The notes beneath the pieces are model-generated. The model saw nothing but the letters and a program-made list of their open reading frames with translations. It was not told the origin of the DNA and ran no database searches. A DNA stretch of 64,000 nucleotides from Cellulomonas persica (GTDB lineage Bacteria; Actinomycetota; Actinomycetes; Actinomycetales; Cellulomonadaceae), in the NCBI RefSeq assembly GCF_007989825.1, contig NZ_BJUA01000005.1:1-64000 (forward strand). Reading direction: 5' to 3'. The translations under genes were made by a program, and so were the position numbers. Position 1 is the stretch's first letter. Each line of letters starts with the position of its first letter. Below are positions 61,501-64,000 of the stretch, piece after piece.

Positions 61501-64000
61501 GTGATCGTCGCGGGGGCGGCGTCCGCGGGCACGAGCACCGGGATCTCGATCTCCCACTCGTCGTCCACGTCCAGGCCCGTCGCGAGCGTGCACGTCACGG
61601 GACGCGCACCGCCGGACGTCGCCGCCCCGACCGTGCACGAGCCGCCGTCGGGCGTCGGCGCACCGTCGAGCGGCAGACCCGCGGGCACCGTGTCGGTCAC
61701 GGTGATCGGGCCGGGTGCGTCGGACGGGCCGTGGTTCGTCACGACGATCGTGAAGGTCGTGCCGTCGCCCGCGCGCACGTCACCGGCCGGGTGCGACTTG
61801 GTGATGCCGAGGTCGGCGTGCACGGTCGTCCCCGTCTGCACGTCGTCGCTGTCCTGGTCGGCCTGCCACGTCGAGCCGACGACGGCCTCGTTGAGGATGG
61901 TCCCCGTGCGGCCCGCGGCGACGGTCACGTCGAACGTGAACGACGACGCCGCGGACGTGCCGACGCCGAGCACGCCGTCGAGCTCGCACGTGACGCTCGT
62001 CGTGCCCGTGCACGTCCAGTCGTCGGTCGAGGTGACGCCGCCCGCGAACGTCAGGCCCGTGGGCAGGTCGTCGGTCACGACGACGCCACGCGCGAGCGAC
62101 GGGCCGTCGTTGCGGACCGCGATCGCGTACGAGCCGGTCGAGCCCGCGACGAGCGTCTGCGCGATCGTCTTGGTGATGTGCAGGTCCTCGGCGTGCGCGA
62201 TCGCCGTGCTGGTCGAGTCCGCGTCGTCGTACGTGTCGTCGCCCTGACCGGTCACCGGGACCACCTCGGCGGTGTTCACCAGCGGGCCGTCGGCGGCGAC
62301 GAGCGCCGCGTCGAGGCGGCCCGTGACCTGGACCTGGAACGACGCCCCGCTCGCGAGGTCGGTCGTCCGGCGGCAGGTGAGCTCCGTGCCGTCGGGCTCG
62401 TCACACACCGCGCCCACCGGCGAGACGTCCGTGACGGTGACCCCCTGCGGCAGCGTGTCCGTCACGACGACCGGCGCCGCGACCGTGGCGCGCGAGACGG
62501 ACGGTCCGCGGTTCGTCACCGTGACGGTCCACGTCGCCGGCGCACCCGCAGCCACGGACGCCGGGCCCGTCTTGACCAGCTCGAGGTCGGCGACCGTGGT
62601 GACCGTCGCCGTGCTGCTCGCCTCGTTGTCGTCGGGGTCCGGGTCGAACGTCGCGGACGTGACGGTCGCCGTGTTCGCGACCTGCGTCCCCGCCGCGACG
62701 CCGGAGTCCACGCTCATCGTCACCGTGAGGGTCGCGGACGCGCCCGACGCGAGCGCGGTGCCCCGGGTGCAGGTCGCCTCGCCCGCGGCGGCGTCGACGT
62801 CGCACGTGAAGCCCGTGCCCGCGACGGACACCAGCGAGACGCCGTCAGGAAGCGTGCCCAGCACGTCCTGCACGACCACGCCGACCGCCGGGTCGGGGCC
62901 GGCGTTCGTCACCCGCACGGTCCAGGTGTTCGTCGACGAGCCGGCGACCCACGTCGAGGCGGTCTTCGTCACCGACAGGTCCGCCGCGTGGATGCGCGCG
63001 GTCGCCGAGCCACCCGTGCCGAGGTACGAGCCGGTCCCGCCGTCGTACGAGTCACCCCCGAGGCGGTCCGTCACCCCCGTCACGTCGACCGTGTTCGTGT
63101 GGGCGGCGGCCGAGCCCGCGGACGAGGCGGCGGCCGCGGTCGGCGTCGCGACGTACCGCAGCACGGCCTCGGCGCCGGGCGCCAGGCTCACCCCGCTCGG
63201 CAGCACGTCGGACCACACCAGGGTGCCGGTGCCCGACGGGTCGGCCAGGGCGACCGCAGGGGTCGACCCGACCTGGATCGTCGCGCTCCCGGCCACGTAC
63301 TCCCAGCTCGCCGGCAGGGTGTCGGTCACCCCGACCGACGCCGCCGTGCCGCCGCCCGCGTTGGTCAGGGTCACGGCGTACGAGACCTCCTGACCGACCG
63401 TCACGGGGTTCGTCGTCGTCTGCGCCTTGGTCGCGTTCACCCGCGGGTACACCGGGGTCACGTCGACCGTCGCCGGCGTGCTCGGGCCGTAGGAGCGCCC
63501 GTCGGCCGCGAGCGAGGACCACGAGGCGACCCGAGCCGTGTTCGTCAGCGTCGCCGCGGTCACCGCGTCCGCGTCGACGATCATCGCGGGGACCGCGAGC
63601 GTCGAGCTCGCGCTCGCGGCGAGCGAGGTGAGCGTCCAGGTGATCCGTCGCGTCGTCGCGTCCCACGCGCCGCCGGAGGCCGTCGTGCCGAGGTCCGCCA
63701 CGGGGTCGCCGTCCGCGTCGAGCGGCTCGACGCCGACCGGCACCGTGTCGGTCACCGTGATGCCGTACGCCGTGGCCTGGCGGTTCGCGGCGGTCGCCGA
63801 CGAGACCTTGACAGAGTAGGTGAACACCTGACCGGGCTCGGGCGTGCTGTCGTCGACGGTCTTGGTCACCGTCAGCAGCGGCTCCCGGACGGCGACGCTC
63901 ACGGTGCCGAGCGTCGGCGCCCGGTCGAACGTCGTCGTCGTGGTCACCGTCCGGCTCGCGTCCGTCTGGAACCACCCGATGCCGTGCGCGTTCGTCGTGG
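58512..64000 (-). CDS. DUF11-repeat wall protein, 5' end outside window
   Basis: A protein of at least 1829 residues, truncated at the window edge; the true start is upstream of 64000, as the frame continues through the edge with plausible protein (GWFQTDASRTV). Thirteen DUF11-type repeats of ~110-140 residues begin with motifs such as ADLSVTKT, EDLHITKT and VDLTLVKT, with NxGPS turns, cysteine pairs and Asp-rich loops. The C-terminus is PLATTGVETGLLALLAMFLLAGGTAAVVQARRR: a LATTG sorting signal, membrane helix and basic tail, the class E sortase pattern of actinobacteria. It is likely a long adhesin or surface stalk. A matching sortase is not in the window. Confidence 0.88.
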   Translation of the reverse strand, partial: TTNAHGIGWFQTDASRTVTTTTTFDRAPTLGTVSVAVREPLLTVTKTVDDSTPEPGQVFTYSVKVSSATAANRQATAYGITVTDTVPVGVEPLDADGDPVADLGTTASGGAWDATTRRITWTLTSLAASASSTLAVPAMIVDADAVTAATLTNTARVASWSSLAADGRSYGPSTPATVDVTPVYPRVNATKAQTTTNPVTVGQEVSYAVTLTNAGGGTAASVGVTDTLPASWEYVAGSATIQVGSTPAVALADPSGTGTLVWSDVLPSGVSLAPGAEAVLRYVATPTAAAASSAGSAAAHTNTVDVTGVTDRLGGDSYDGGTGSYLGTGGSATARIHAADLSVTKTASTWVAGSSTNTWTVRVTNAGPDPAVGVVVQDVLGTLPDGVSLVSVAGTGFTCDVDAAAGEATCTRGTALASGASATLTVTMSVDSGVAAGTQVANTATVTSATFDPDPDDNEASSTATVTTVADLELVKTGPASVAAGAPATWTVTVTNRGPSVSRATVAAPVVVTDTLPQGVTVTDVSPVGAVCDEPDGTELTCRRTTDLASGASFQVQVTGRLDAALVAADGPLVNTAEVVPVTGQGDDTYDDADSTSTAIAHAEDLHITKTIAQTLVAGSTGSYAIAVRNDGPSLARGVVVTDDLPTGLTFAGGVTSTDDWTCTGTTSVTCELDGVLGVGTSAASSFTFDVTVAAGRTGTILNEAVVGSTWQADQDSDDVQTGTTVHADLGITKSHPAGDVRAGDGTTFTIVVTNHGPSDAPGPITVTDTVPAGLPLDGAPTPDGGSCTVGAATSGGARPVTCTLATGLDVDDEWEIEIPVLVPADAAPATITNTATVAGPPTLDEDDDTHANTASDDVVVVRAADLSITKTPSATTVVAGDDDGVTYTLVVENAGPSVAAATTVVDTLPAALAPVSASSTVGTCQIDGQEVSCDLGDLLEADGPVTVTVEARVRSGVADGATVTNTATVSSTTPDVDGTGPTTDSDDATITVDTEATLTVTKTATSTTVRAGETIAYTLVVHDDGPSDVPGPVTVTDTLPTGLTFDSASTTGSPAWVCDDDGQEVTCTLGDGTAGLVAGASAPTLRLVAVVSAAAEPGTVTNTAYATSTLSGDSDPDTADVDVTTSADLGLTKTHTGTAVAGEPFAWTLTVTNGGPSDSRATAADPIVVRDTLPVGVTFDDSDPVTGGGFTCVAGTPVTVGGDTHEVVECTRPTTLAALATASVTVPVLLDADLHGTVTNRAVVTPSGLTAQPVVETLDDEATDDVTVTGVADLGLVKELVTDPADVVAGHAIAWRVAVTNHGPSTSRADATTPIVVVDELPAGVQDATASGAGWVCSTDEGTVTCERDTDLLVGAAPVITVTARVRSSATGDVVNLATVRPGLSPQVGPGAGSAQTGDEPDSDDATATPSASADLRLVKSVLSEPVAGGTARYRVEVTNLGPSDARDVVVHDELPAGLTFAAVVGSSAGSWACTGTTDVTCTLDAPLPTGAIATLDLEVAVDPTLTGDVVNTATVTSSTPDPEPADNTDSVTSGTTAYAELSVVKTHTGDARVGGTLTYHLVVANAGPSAASDVTVLDQVPASLQVTAVRADDATWRCVIGEAAADGTPVLCTTASLAPGTTAPTIDIDVVVGPDAFPGVVNVVEVRSSTPGADGIVISTDDDSMALAPLVDLTLVKTFDGDALQVGSTGTFVLTVTNAGPTADPGPITVTDVLPAGLTFDTASGAMCAADGQEVTCTLDGLDVGESAEVRLTVRVGAVGGTSVTNTASVTSGTEDVDTENNSGSVTVPVRGKPLATTGVETGLLALLAMFLLAGGTAAVVQARRR

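Noticed and set aside
58198..62247. A 1349-codon open frame on the + strand opposite the DUF11 gene
   Set aside because: Ser/Thr/Val-rich text with no motifs; it is the antisense of the DUF11 repeats, whose codon bias and LATTG signal mark the minus strand as the real gene.

Overview
The window is very GC-rich, with GTG starts, many stop/start overlaps of the GTGA or ATGA type, and actinobacterial gene families throughout. A modular secreted xylanase with the GH11, CBM2b, NodB, CBM2b order of Cellulomonas fimi XynD, a LATTG (class E type) sortase signal and a facultative nitrate reductase operon point to Cellulomonas or a close relative. I see no rRNA, tRNA, insertion sequence, prophage or CRISPR array. 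Most of the window looks like core or niche chromosome.

Layout. 0.2-6.7 kb: an alpha/beta hydrolase, a DUF222-HNH protein, a 45-residue membrane peptide, a GNAT, a Tat-exported alpha/alpha-barrel protein, an ABM monooxygenase and a Nudix hydrolase. 6.9-9.1 kb: a ClpP-type pair in which the second subunit has lost its catalytic Ser and Asp, facing a PopR/ClgR-like regulator that ends in LLAA and whose 3' end is tandemly copied. 9.6-15.2 kb: XynD, a zinc alcohol dehydrogenase, a Rho_N protein and a secreted repeat protein. 15.3-26.4 kb: a two-gene ABC exporter, DinB-like protein, methyltransferase, ProA-like dehydrogenase, GNAT plus membrane protein, Ycf46-like AAA+ ATPase, and a USP-FluC-FluC operon. 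26.9-31 kb: a choloylglycine hydrolase relative, TusA-like protein, membrane protein, LLM oxidoreductase and CDF transporter. 31.1-39.4 kb: narGHJI-narK. 39.5-48.2 kb: M3 peptidase, AbiEi/DUF559-like protein, nucleoside-kinase-like protein, MFS transporter, an ECF sigma factor with its probable membrane anti-sigma, and an ECF42-type sigma factor. 48.2-53.9 kb: MntH with a perfect palindrome at its promoter, a YgjV-GNAT fusion, a double GNAT, PadR and an SRPBCC protein. 54-58.4 kb: a thiamine ABC transporter behind a TPP riboswitch. 58.5 kb to the end: a 5'-truncated DUF11-repeat wall protein.

Three patterns cut across genes. (1) An intergenic element built on a strict 19-bp period (TCGTCAG-N12-TCGTCAG-N6-CTGACGA-N12-CTGACGA) occurs four times; one copy encodes the C-terminus and stop of a kinase gene. 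(2) Short tandem duplications sit exactly on stop codons in four genes (popR-like, xynD, a membrane protein, an SRPBCC protein). (3) At least fourteen starts have an -10-like hexamer (NANNNT) 6-7 bases upstream and mostly no Shine-Dalgarno, suggesting leaderless transcripts. Function calls rest on reading translated motifs by eye; no database search was run.
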